Assembly: GCF_003633725.1 (NCBI RefSeq)
Contig: NZ_RBIJ01000001.1
Coordinates: 255,934-319,933, forward strand
Direction of reading: 5' to 3'
Length of the DNA: 64,000 nt
Origin: Brockia lithotrophica
GTDB taxonomy: Bacteria > Bacillota > Bacilli > Thermicanales > DSM-22653
This document shows, in pieces, positions 27,173-34,550 of this stretch (positions are counted from its first letter, which is position 1; each line of letters begins with the position of its first letter). The notes under the pieces were generated by a model. The model was not told where the DNA came from. It saw nothing but the letters and a program-made list of their open reading frames with translations, and did no database searches. A program made the translations under genes and the position numbers.

Positions 27173-27835
27173 GTGGACGAAGAGGTACTTTCCCTCCTCG
27201 CACGCGTCCTCGAGGAAGGCGCCGTGAGCGTTCCCGTCGCCCTCTTCCGTCACTACGCGAAACTCGGCCTAGACGAAGAAGACGTAGTGCTCCTTCTCCA
27301 CCTCCTCGTTTTCCGCCACGAGGGGGACCCCCTCCCCTCGCCGCGGGTGTTGGCCTCTGTGACGACCATGGCCGAGCGGACCATCGCCGAACGTCTCCGC
27401 TCCCTCGTAGACCGAGGCTTCCTCGCCATCGAACGCCACGAGGAGGAGGGTGCGCTCTTCGAAGGCTACTCCCTCCACCCCCTCTACCTTCGCCTCGCGA
27501 CCTCCTTGGCGGGCGAGGTTCGCCCGGCCTCCCTCGTCGACCGCCTCGAAACCCTACTCGGACGTCCCCTCTCCGTCACGGAAATCGACCTCCTCGCCAC
27601 CTGGCGGGAGGAAGGCCGTGAAGACGCCGAGATCCTCCGCGCTACGGAGGAGGCGGTGGCGGGTGGCGTCCGCTCGCTTCGCGAAGTCGATCGGTTTTTG
27701 TCGCGGCCGCCCGCTTCCGCGCGTGCGCGCGGCATACCGGCTTCCGACGCGAGGAGACCCGAAGTGCGCGAAGTCCCGCGGCTCGTCCAGTACAACTGGC
27801 TGGAGGCGGATGACGACGACGAGGAGGAATTCTAA
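27173..27835 (+). CDS. dnaD: DNA replication initiation/restart protein DnaD
   Basis: DnaD helps open DNA and load the helicase at the origin and during PriA-dependent restart in low-GC Gram-positive bacteria. The 220-residue protein has the N-terminal winged-helix oligomerisation domain (SVPVALFRHYAKLGLDEEDVVLLLHLL; TMAERTIAERLRSLVDRGFL) and the C-terminal DnaB_2 domain with LLGRPLSVTEIDLLATWREEG, then a disordered tail ending YNWLEADDDDEEEF. GTG 27173 follows GAGGGGAGGGTGG. It is close to the usual ~230 residues. The expected nth gene does not follow; a terminator does. Confidence 0.92.
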   Translation: MDEEVLSLLARVLEEGAVSVPVALFRHYAKLGLDEEDVVLLLHLLVFRHEGDPLPSPRVLASVTTMAERTIAERLRSLVDRGFLAIERHEEEGALFEGYSLHPLYLRLATSLAGEVRPASLVDRLETLLGRPLSVTEIDLLATWREEGREDAEILRATEEAVAGGVRSLREVDRFLSRPPASARARGIPASDARRPEVREVPRLVQYNWLEADDDDEEEF

Positions 27836-27911
27836 AGGACTTCGGGCATCTGGGGAAAGGCAGATCCCGCGGCTTCGCCGTTTCCGAGGCTGTCGGAGGA
27901 GGAGAGCCTTG

Positions 27912-27936
27912 CGGCGGCGAAAGCCGCCGTTTTTTG
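27912..27936 (+). terminator. Intrinsic terminator after dnaD
   Basis: CGGCGGC, tetraloop GAAA, GCCGCCG, then TTTTTTG: a 7-bp perfect stem with a GNRA loop and six T residues. It closes the mtaD-dnaD group. Confidence 0.92.
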
Positions 27937-28057
27937 TTTGCGCAGAACTCGTTTCTGCAAGTCAATGTTAGCTTTGACCTCTCCTCACGTTGTGTAGGCT
28001 TTCATTCTTAGCTCGCTCGTACCAAGTCATAAGTTCAATAATTCACAGAATGTTCAT

Positions 28058-28085
28058 TTGACAGCTCGTCCGCGGGCCGTATAAC
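28058..28085 (+). promoter_or_regulatory. Promoter upstream of the pilus locus
   Basis: A consensus TTGACA (28058-28063), a 16-base spacer and TATAAC (28080-28085). It is the only clear promoter before the pilin genes and is followed 18 bases later by a Fur-like palindrome. Confidence 0.7.
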
Positions 28086-28102
28086 GGGAATCGGGACGGT
28101 AA

Positions 28103-28117
28103 AGAGAATCATTCTCG
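28103..28117 (+). promoter_or_regulatory. Fur-family box candidate
   Basis: GAGAAT-C-ATTCTC (28104-28116) is a perfect 6-1-6 palindrome. Extended by one base on each side it agrees with the 7-1-7 Fur consensus TGATAATnATTATCA at 10 of 14 positions, and it lies in the early transcribed region, a place where a repressor would act. It could also be a site of a Fur relative (PerR, Zur). Confidence 0.45.
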
Positions 28118-28232
28118 GAGAGAACGGCCGAATCCGCCCGTCCCCATCGCAGGGTACGGGTACCATTCGGGTATCCGCCCGCCGGCGTTCGTGGAGCGTC
28201 GGAAAGGGGGTCGCCGTCACAAGGGGAGAACG

Positions 28233-28484
28233 ATGGCGCACACGCACGAAGCGGTCCTCGCCAAGATTCGCGAGCTGTACGAAGAGCTCTTCTTCCACGA
28301 CGGCTACGGGGAGATGCGCATCGAAATCCGCATCCTCAAGCGCGGCCAGAAAGAGGTGATCCTCCACTGCGGCAAGCAGTACCGCTTCGTGGTGGATTAC
28401 CCCTATGCGGGAAAGGCCAAGCTTGCGGGCACAGCGGACGCCTCCTCCGGCGCCTCCTCTCTGGAAGGACCAGAAAGGGGGTGA
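28233..28484 (+). CDS. Small protein of unknown function upstream of the pilin
   Basis: An 83-residue soluble protein, not recognised. The N-terminal two thirds look folded: a helix (THEAVLAKIRELYEELFFHDG), then two or three strands (GEMRIEIRILKRGQKEVILHCGKQYRFVVDYP); the last ~25 residues are Ala/Ser/Gly-rich. ATG 28233 has AAGGGGAG 5 bases upstream, and codon use is like its neighbours. It is the first gene after the promoter and Fur-like box, 142 bases before the pilin, so it may be cotranscribed with the pilin and could have a regulatory or assembly role. That is inference from position only. Confidence 0.65.
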   Translation: MAHTHEAVLAKIRELYEELFFHDGYGEMRIEIRILKRGQKEVILHCGKQYRFVVDYPYAGKAKLAGTADASSGASSLEGPERG

Positions 28485-28626
28485 TGGCCAAGAAAGCGTG
28501 CGACGTGGCCGCGGGCGCGGGGTCCGGGCCGAATTCCGTGGTGGCGGTAAGGTAAGAGGAGGTGGCTCTGCGGGGGAGCCCTTCTCACGCGTCGGGAAAA
28601 TTCGACCTACGAGGAGGGCCGCGCAC

Positions 28627-29112
28627 ATGCGGGAAAAGGTGCAGAAGCTCTATCGGCGCCTTCGAAAGGACTCGGGCGGGTTCACGTTGATCGAACTCCT
28701 GATCGTCATCGCGATCATGGGCTTCTTGGCTGCCATGATCGTGCCGCGCCTCGCGGGGATTGCGGGCGGGGCGTCGGACACGGTCTGCGACAACAACCAG
28801 ATGCGCCTCCGGGACGTCCTGGCGGCGTACACGGAAAGCCGGGAGGCGCTGCCGGACAACCTTACGAGCCTCGTCGTCCACGAGGCAAACGGCAACCCCG
28901 TCGATCCTACGACGCAGTATGACTTCGGAAAGGAAATCGGCACGGGCTGGTACATCGACGACAACAACAAGGGAACGGGGCAGGAGGTCCTCTCCAAGGA
29001 CTTTTACGCCATGACCAAGATGGGGCTCGTCAAGCTCTCTGCGGAGGAGGCGAGCGAGCTCAACCAGCTCGGCATCAACAACGTCTTCTACCTCTCTTCT
29101 ACCTCAATGTGA
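28627..29112 (+). CDS. Type IV major pilin-like protein, 5' part (frame broken by an 11-bp duplication)
   Basis: A prepilin with a class III signal: an 18-residue basic leader ending in Gly-Gly, then FTLIELLIVIAIMGFLAAMI with Glu5 of the mature protein; a prepilin peptidase would cut before Phe. After ~160 codons the frame ends at TGA (29110-29112) immediately after an exact tandem duplication of TCTTCTACCTC (29084-29094 and 29095-29105). Removing one copy joins ...NVFYL to NVNKDVKDMDF in the downstream frame, giving one 347-residue pilin. As it stands the product is a truncated pilin of 161 residues. GAGGAGGG lies 11 bases before the ATG. The gene could be phase-variable, recently mutated, or affected by a sequence error. 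Confidence 0.85.
   Translation: MREKVQKLYRRLRKDSGGFTLIELLIVIAIMGFLAAMIVPRLAGIAGGASDTVCDNNQMRLRDVLAAYTESREALPDNLTSLVVHEANGNPVDPTTQYDFGKEIGTGWYIDDNNKGTGQEVLSKDFYAMTKMGLVKLSAEEASELNQLGINNVFYLSSTSM
29084..29105 (+). repeat. Exact 11-bp tandem duplication in the pilin gene
   Basis: Two adjacent identical copies of TCTTCTACCTC. Eleven is not a multiple of three, so gaining or losing one copy switches the pilin between a full-length and a truncated frame. Confidence 0.97.
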
Positions 29113-29681
29113 ACAAAGACGTCAAGGACATGGACTTCGTGGGGAACGACGTGAAGAAGCTGAACGACGGCATACCCACCCACGCAGCCGGTGTAAACGA
29201 CTTCATGACCCCCGTTAAGGTTGCGGACGGGACGTACGTCCTTGCCGTGGGCTATGCACATGACGGGACCACGGGCAAGCTCACGATCGCCCAAAATCAA
29301 AAAATCGGCCACCCCGACCTCATCGGGCGCATCGTCCTCGGCGTCGGCCCGAACAGCGACCTCGTGAAGGAGGGCCTCATCCAGAAGTCCGGGATGTGCC
29401 CGAACGGGATGAAGCGCGCCGACCACTTCCTCTACAACAACTACAACGTCGTCGTCCCGCGCCTTGCGGCGACGAGCACCGCCCTCGTGCAGGCGCTCGG
29501 CGGGACGGAAAAGGTGACCCTTACGTTCACGAACGAGCGCACGAAGGAGACGAAGACCGTCGAGATTCGCGCGGACGAAGCCGAGCCCCTCTGGTCTGTG
29601 ACGACCTTCTGCCCCGAAGGGGACGTCCCGGGAGGCACGGGCGAACCTGTCTGGGTACTGACGAACGTCACAGCCCAGTAA
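29109..29681 (+). CDS. Type IV major pilin-like protein, 3' part (out of frame with the 5' part)
   Basis: A 190-codon frame starting at a GTG that overlaps the upstream stop (GTGA). It has no signal peptide, no N-terminal helix and no ribosome site of its own, but it looks like the globular C-terminal domain of a pilin: it begins NKDVKDMDFVGNDVKKLNDG, contains two cysteines that may form a disulfide (SGMCPNG and TTFCPEG, as in the D-region of type IV pilins), and ends in a terminator. Deleting one 11-bp repeat unit fuses it in frame to the 5' part. Translation by re-initiation at the overlapping GTG is possible, but the product would not enter the pilus on its own. Confidence 0.75.
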   Translation: MNKDVKDMDFVGNDVKKLNDGIPTHAAGVNDFMTPVKVADGTYVLAVGYAHDGTTGKLTIAQNQKIGHPDLIGRIVLGVGPNSDLVKEGLIQKSGMCPNGMKRADHFLYNNYNVVVPRLAATSTALVQALGGTEKVTLTFTNERTKETKTVEIRADEAEPLWSVTTFCPEGDVPGGTGEPVWVLTNVTAQ

Positions 29682-29698
29682 GCACGCGCAAGGCTCGT

Positions 29699-29726
29699 GG
29701 GGCGGGGAAACCCCCGCCCCTTTTTT
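29699..29726 (+). terminator. Intrinsic terminator after the pilin gene
   Basis: GGGGCGGGG, a 4-base loop, CCCCGCCCC, then TTTTTT. It lies between the abundant pilin and the assembly genes and would let only part of the transcripts continue, a usual way to set pilin above machinery. Confidence 0.92.
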
Positions 29727-29749
29727 GAGGAACGACAGGAGGGATGTGC

Positions 29750-31006
29750 GTGCGGAGGCTCCTCGAACGCCTGCGGGCCGGGGATCCCGCAGAAGGGCTC
29801 CTCGTCACCTTTGCCTTCGTGTTTCCGCTCTTCGTCCTTCCCCACCCGATCGCCTTTTCCGGGGGCCGGTTGGACTACTTCTACGCCCCCCGCTTCGTCC
29901 TTTTGGCCCTGTTTTCCTTTGCGGCGGCCTTCCTCCTTTTTCGCCGCGGCGTGCGCGTGTATCCGGGGAAGTCCCCCGCCCTTTGGCTTCTTCTCGTTTT
30001 TTTTACCTTCGGCGTTGTGGCGACGTCGATGGCACCCTATCCCTCACTCGCCTTTTGGGGAGCTAACTTTCGCTACACGGGGTTGGCCACGTACCTCCTC
30101 AGCTTCCCCCTCTTTCTCTTGGCTGCCCTCGTAGGCCGAAATGCGTCGGCCGTAAAGGCCCTCGTCCTCGCGGGCGCCACGGCTTCGGTCCTCGCCCTTG
30201 CCCAGCTTCTCGGCCTTTCTCCCGTGCCGCACGAGCCGTACCGGAGCGGGATGACCGCATACGCCACGCTGGGGTCGGCGGAAAACCTGGGGGCCTTTCT
30301 GGGCTTCGCCTTTCCCGCTTCCCTTTGGGTTGCCCTAACCTCAGAAAGGCGGCGTGGGCTTTGGGTCGGGGCCGCGCTCTTCGTCTGGGTCGGGCTGCTC
30401 GTGACCTTGGATTGGCCCGCCTGGACAGGTGCGCTCTTCGGCACCGCCGTCGTCCTCCGGGATCCCGAGGTGCGGCGGCTTCCGCGGAAGTCCCTCGTCG
30501 CGTACGCCTCGGCCTTCGCCTCGGCCACCCTCGCCTTTCTCGCCGGCCTGTGGTTTACCCCACTTGCCCAAGTCGTCGGCTGGCTCCCGCCGTCGGAGTT
30601 TTGGTCGGTATGGGGGAAGGTCCTCCGCCTGTGCCGCGCATGCTGGGCTTGGGGGTTGGGACCCGACCACCTCACGGTCGTTGTTCGGCAGATGCCGTGG
30701 CTCGGGTTTTGGGACAAGACGCCAAGTATGTACCTGGAAACGCTTGTGACGATGGGGGCCTTTGCCGCGGTGACCTACTTCGCCTGGATCGTCGCCGCCC
30801 TCCGGCACGCAAAGGGGGAGCTCGTGGCTTTGGGGGTTTCGTACCTCGTGACGGGGCTGTACCATTCCGAGATCTTGCCCCTGCTCCCCTTGTTTTGGGT
30901 CGTTCTCGGGTTTGCCTCCGCGTCCAAGGGAATCGTCAGCGTCCGCTCGACCGTCGTCGAGAGCGAAGGCGGCGATCCTCCCGTTCGGATCGAGGTCGTC
31001 TCCTGA
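29750..31006 (+). CDS. O-antigen-ligase-like integral membrane protein (possible pilin glycosyl transferase)
   Basis: A 418-residue protein with about 10-11 membrane segments. The overall plan (short N-terminal segments, a mid region with SAENLGAFLGFAFPASLW, a periplasmic loop with WGLGPDHL and DKTPSMYLETLVTMGAFAAVTYF, a short cytoplasmic tail) fits the Wzy/WaaL/PglL superfamily; the SAENLGAF and TPSMYLE blocks sit where family members have GTFxNPN and HNxxLE. Set inside a pilus locus, it is a candidate for the O-oligosaccharyl transferase that glycosylates the pilin, as PilO/TfpO or PglL do in Gram-negatives. GTG 29750 is preferred to ATG 29744, which touches AGGAGGG. Function is inferred. 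Confidence 0.65.
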   Translation: MRRLLERLRAGDPAEGLLVTFAFVFPLFVLPHPIAFSGGRLDYFYAPRFVLLALFSFAAAFLLFRRGVRVYPGKSPALWLLLVFFTFGVVATSMAPYPSLAFWGANFRYTGLATYLLSFPLFLLAALVGRNASAVKALVLAGATASVLALAQLLGLSPVPHEPYRSGMTAYATLGSAENLGAFLGFAFPASLWVALTSERRRGLWVGAALFVWVGLLVTLDWPAWTGALFGTAVVLRDPEVRRLPRKSLVAYASAFASATLAFLAGLWFTPLAQVVGWLPPSEFWSVWGKVLRLCRACWAWGLGPDHLTVVVRQMPWLGFWDKTPSMYLETLVTMGAFAAVTYFAWIVAALRHAKGELVALGVSYLVTGLYHSEILPLLPLFWVVLGFASASKGIVSVRSTVVESEGGDPPVRIEVVS

Positions 31007-31049
31007 ATTTCTCCGCCCGCAACGCGGATCTCCGGGGAGGGGAAGGCTT

Positions 31050-32723
31050 GTGCCGCGCGCGTTTCGATCCGACACGGGGATGAGCCTCCTCGAGGTCGTC
31101 ATCTTTCTCGTCATCCTCGGGTTTCTCACGACGATGATCGTCCCCTTTGCCGGAGCGATCGGGGATGCGGAAAAGGAAAAGGCGACGTGGAAGGCGATGC
31201 AGGACGTAAAGAGGGCCATCCTCGGCCCCGAAGGCGCCTACGACGAAAGAGGGCGCCGAATCCTTCGCGGCTACGTGGGCGATGTAGGGGCGATCCCGGA
31301 GCTCTACACCTTCGCCTTCGTCCGCGACGCCCGAGGCGGCGGCCTTTGGAAACCGACTTGGAATCCGGGGAACGGCGCCGAGCACCTCCTCGAGGACGGG
31401 GCAAAGATCGCGCAGCCGCGCGCTCTGTGGGAAAAGCCGGACCCGAGCCTTGGGGACGTCGCACCTCTTTGGAAGGGTCCGTACGTAGACCTTTCCAAGT
31501 CTCCCGTGACCCCCCCGACGGGTGCCCCTCCCATCCGCTACGGGGACGGCGTTCTGCACGACGCCTGGGGGCGTCCCCTCCTCTTCTTCAAGGTGAAGGA
31601 TGCGAAGGGCGGCGTGTGGCTGTTCCTCGTAAGCGCCGGCCCCAAGGGGGTGGTACACGATCCCCCGTTTACTTCCGACGGTTCGCCCGTGGAGTGGGGG
31701 GATCCCGCCACTCCCGGGACGTGGGAGTACTTCAAGGCGCAAAACGCCAAACACCGGCTTCTCATTCTCGGGATCTCTCCTGAAGAGTGGGAGCACGTAA
31801 ACCTCCCGCAGGAAACCGCGGACACAGAAGGGTTGCTCCGGCAGCTGAAAGCGGCGTTCTTCGGAGCAGAAGCCTATGACCCGGCCGGAAATCGCTTCCT
31901 CCGCGGATTTCTCGGCGACGTTGGAAAATGGCCTCCTCTGTACGCCTGGGATCCCGACGTGCGGACATGGGTTTCGCCTACGGGGGCACCCGGAGAAGTC
32001 GTCCAGATGCCCGGACTTTGGGATCACGAGTATGCGGGTCTTCCTCAGACCTTCGCTCCTGGCTTCGCCTGGAGGGGGCCCTACCTCTCGCCTCCCAAAG
32101 ACGTCCTCCGTGACGCTTGGGGTACACCGCTTCGGTTTGTTCTCGTAGACGAGGGCACGTCAAACGAACGTTTGGTCGTCACCTCCGCAGGGCCCGACCG
32201 CGAGTTCGACACGGAGGACGACCTCCGCTTGGAGATCGCGAAGGCGGATTGGAACGTCGAAGGGTTTACCTTGGAGTTCCGCCTTTTGGACGGAAGGCCG
32301 GCTCTGCGGACGCCGCGCCCGAATCCCAACGATCCCGAATTTGCCGACCAGTCCAGGTACCGGTGGAGGTGGGTGTACGAACAGGGCACGGATGCCGCCG
32401 GAAATCCCGTGGACGTCTACCGCGTAGAACCCCAGGAAATCTCCGTGAACATCACGGTGAAGATATACGCCGCCGATGACGCCTCGGTCGCCCCGCGGGA
32501 GATCCTCGTTTCTGCCGTTCTCCCCGGCGGGGACCAAACGGAGGTCCCCCTCGTCGTGAGTCTTCCCGCGGGCTCCCCTCTGCCCGCGGGAAAGCGCAAG
32601 GTCGCCTTTGCGCTTTCGGCCGGATCGGGAACGCTCCTGCCCGAGGAAACCTGGGTGTACGTCGGTCCCGGGGGGACGCAGGCTCCGCTTCCCGAAAAGC
32701 TCGCGGTGACGTACAGACCGTAA
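31050..32723 (+). CDS. Large prepilin-like protein with two GspG-like domains in tandem
   Basis: A 557-residue protein with a class III prepilin signal: short basic leader, Gly, then MSLLEVVIFLVILGFLTTMI with Glu5. Two similar blocks follow. Block 1 (~45-205) contains GAYDERGRRILRGYVGDVG, LWKGPYVDLSK, LHDAWGRPLLFFKV and FLVSAGPKG; block 2 (~270-400) contains EAYDPAGNRFLRGFLGDVG, AWRGPYLSPPK, LRDAWGTPLRFVLV and VVTSAGPDREFDTEDD. The D-x-W-G-x-P-L...S-x-G-P-D series is the C-terminal signature of GspG pseudopilins. A ~130-residue beta-rich C-terminal domain completes the protein. GTG 31050 follows GGGGAGGGG. It may be a minor pilin or a tip adhesin. Confidence 0.8.
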   Translation: MPRAFRSDTGMSLLEVVIFLVILGFLTTMIVPFAGAIGDAEKEKATWKAMQDVKRAILGPEGAYDERGRRILRGYVGDVGAIPELYTFAFVRDARGGGLWKPTWNPGNGAEHLLEDGAKIAQPRALWEKPDPSLGDVAPLWKGPYVDLSKSPVTPPTGAPPIRYGDGVLHDAWGRPLLFFKVKDAKGGVWLFLVSAGPKGVVHDPPFTSDGSPVEWGDPATPGTWEYFKAQNAKHRLLILGISPEEWEHVNLPQETADTEGLLRQLKAAFFGAEAYDPAGNRFLRGFLGDVGKWPPLYAWDPDVRTWVSPTGAPGEVVQMPGLWDHEYAGLPQTFAPGFAWRGPYLSPPKDVLRDAWGTPLRFVLVDEGTSNERLVVTSAGPDREFDTEDDLRLEIAKADWNVEGFTLEFRLLDGRPALRTPRPNPNDPEFADQSRYRWRWVYEQGTDAAGNPVDVYRVEPQEISVNITVKIYAADDASVAPREILVSAVLPGGDQTEVPLVVSLPAGSPLPAGKRKVAFALSAGSGTLLPEETWVYVGPGGTQAPLPEKLAVTYRP

Positions 32724-32741
32724 GAAGGGGAGGTGGAGCAC

Positions 32742-34538
32742 GTGCTCTCCGTCCTCGCATTGGAAGTCGCAGAGCGCAAAGTGCGCGCGGCCGTAGTGCG
32801 GTGGAGTCCGACCGGGATGCGCGTCGACGTGTGTACTTCCCTCGATCGCGAAGGGGCGGCGGGACCTTTTCCCGAAGGCGAGGAGCTCTCGTCCGTCCTT
32901 CGCCGCTTGCCCTTCCGTCCCCGCAAGGTCGTCCTGGTTTCCCCGGCGGTGACCACGGTGGAGGTGTCCGTAGACCGCGTTCGCCTCCGGCGCCTTCGTG
33001 GCGCTCAGCTGCGGGAGGTCCTCCGCTGGGAGGCGGAACCCTTTCTTCCCGCGCCGCCCACGGACTACTTCCTCGGCTACGCGAGGGGACCCGAGAGCGA
33101 AGACGGACGGGTGGTCTTTTGGGTTTCCGCCCTCTTGCGCGACGAGTACGCGGCACTCCGTACCGCGTTTGCCGAGCGCGGACTCAAACTTGGCAAGGTC
33201 TTCGCCCCAGAGTTTTGCTTCCCAGTGGGAGGCGCCCTGGGATTCCGCGGCCGGAAGTTCCGCGACCTCCTCGTGGCGGAGGTGGGGGAAGACGCTGTCC
33301 GCTTTGCCCGCTTCAGGAAGGGGCAGGTATACGCCCTGTACGTCCCCCCGCCAGAGATCGCCGCCCCGCTCCTCACCTTCCTCGCCGCTTCCGCAGGATC
33401 TTCTGAAGTCTCCCTGGAAGTAGGGGGGACAGGTTCGTCCTTCCCCCTTCCGTCCGATGTCGCCGCACCCCTCCGGGAGGCCCTCGCGATTCGGGGGATG
33501 CTCGGCCTTCCCGTGGCGTTGGTCGGTTCCTCCGACCTCCGAAGAGAAGGGGGTTCGCGCACGGCCGCCCTGCTCGCCCAACTCCTAGGGGCCGAGGGCG
33601 TGTACGTTCCCGCCTGGGTGCGGGAGGGATGTGGGGCAGAATTCGCCGCGGCGGTAGGCGGGGGGGTGCGGCAGCTCAGCCTCCGCGGCGCGGACCGTGC
33701 GATCGGCGTAGACGACCTGGAAGAGCGCGTGGCGCGCATGCGCGAGAGGATCCAGCTGTACCCGCTCTTGGCCACGTTGGCCGTAGGGCTCATCTTCGGC
33801 GCGCACTACCTGGTCGTACGGGAGCAGCTCGCCCGTGTACAGGCGGAAATCCAAAGCCTCGAGGAGAAGAAGCAGGAAATCGACGCGGCCCAGGCGCGTC
33901 TGCAGGAACTCAAGAAAGAGGCGGAAACCCTGCGCAAGAAGGTTCAAGCGGTCGAGGCACAAACGGCCTTTCTCCAGGAGACCTACCGAACGGAGGAAGA
34001 GCGGATCCACCGCCTCCTCAAGGTGGTGGCGGAAGACCCCGAAATCTTCGTCGACAAGGTGAGCAAAGTCCCCCCTCCGCCCGTAACCCAGAAGGACAAA
34101 AAGCCCGCCTCCTCCCCTACGGTCGATAAAGACAAGAACACTGCTCCTTCCCCATCGACCGACAAAGACAAAAATACCGCTTCCCCTCCGGCTACCGAGA
34201 AGGACAAAAAGGAATCCTCTCCGCCTACGACCGAGAAGGACAAAACCGTCCCTGCGCAAAAGAAGCAGCAGGTTCCCCAAGATCCGTACCCGCCCGTCGA
34301 TCCTTCGGAAGCGGAGAAAGCGTACCGCGTCGGGGGGTGGAGCCTCACCCTCGAAGGGATCCACCGCCTCCTCCTGCGCTACCAAATGCAGCCGTGGTGC
34401 CAGTACGTCCGCTTGGATCTCATGAAGTCGGATAAGGTCCGAGTGCCCCGGGAAGGGCCGACGGAGGAGGGGAGAGCCCCCGTCTTTGAGGAGCGCCCGG
34501 CCTACACCTTTGTACTCACGGTAGTCTTCAAGGAATAG
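32742..34538 (+). CDS. Fused PilM-PilN (GspL-like) pilus assembly protein
   Basis: A 598-residue inner-membrane platform protein. Residues 1-~310 look like the actin-like PilM domain (LSVLALEVAERKVRAAVVR; LREVLRWEAEPFLP; VSALLRDEYAAL), one membrane segment lies at ~338-358, then a coiled coil (~360-430), a low-complexity stretch with four 12-residue repeats ending in KDK (454-501) and a PilN/GspL-like C-terminal domain. PilM and PilN are usually separate genes; the fusion resembles type II secretion GspL. GTG 32742 has GGGAGGTGG 6 bases upstream; GTG 32733 lies inside that site. pilO follows 12 bases later. Confidence 0.78.
   Translation: MLSVLALEVAERKVRAAVVRWSPTGMRVDVCTSLDREGAAGPFPEGEELSSVLRRLPFRPRKVVLVSPAVTTVEVSVDRVRLRRLRGAQLREVLRWEAEPFLPAPPTDYFLGYARGPESEDGRVVFWVSALLRDEYAALRTAFAERGLKLGKVFAPEFCFPVGGALGFRGRKFRDLLVAEVGEDAVRFARFRKGQVYALYVPPPEIAAPLLTFLAASAGSSEVSLEVGGTGSSFPLPSDVAAPLREALAIRGMLGLPVALVGSSDLRREGGSRTAALLAQLLGAEGVYVPAWVREGCGAEFAAAVGGGVRQLSLRGADRAIGVDDLEERVARMRERIQLYPLLATLAVGLIFGAHYLVVREQLARVQAEIQSLEEKKQEIDAAQARLQELKKEAETLRKKVQAVEAQTAFLQETYRTEEERIHRLLKVVAEDPEIFVDKVSKVPPPPVTQKDKKPASSPTVDKDKNTAPSPSTDKDKNTASPPATEKDKKESSPPTTEKDKTVPAQKKQQVPQDPYPPVDPSEAEKAYRVGGWSLTLEGIHRLLLRYQMQPWCQYVRLDLMKSDKVRVPREGPTEEGRAPVFEERPAYTFVLTVVFKE
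34101..34244 (+). repeat. Four degenerate 36-bp repeats inside the PilM-PilN fusion gene
   Basis: Four consecutive 36-base units (from 34101, 34137, 34173 and 34209) encode 12-residue repeats of the form xxxSPxTxKDKx ending DKDK or EKDK. The unit is a multiple of three, so copy number can vary without breaking the frame; it gives a flexible charged linker outside the membrane. Confidence 0.9.
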
Positions 34539-34550
34539 GGAGGAATCGGG

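Larger units (their letters stand above)
27836..28232 (+). other. AT-rich intergenic region upstream of the pilus locus
   Basis: 397 bases without a supported gene. After the dnaD terminator, bases ~27930-28065 are clearly richer in A and T than the rest of the window, with a small inverted repeat (GCAGAA, 5 bases, TTCTGC). Then come a TTGACA/TATAAC promoter, a Fur-like palindrome and a ~115-base GC-rich leader before the next gene. Confidence 0.6.

Noticed and set aside
27936-28057. AT-rich stretch as an insertion-sequence or phage remnant
   Set aside because: No terminal repeats, target duplication or coding fragment is visible; it is treated as a regulatory region.
34101-34244. Regular 36-bp units suggesting a CRISPR array
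   Set aside because: The units are contiguous, degenerate at synonymous sites and encode protein repeats; there are no unique spacers.
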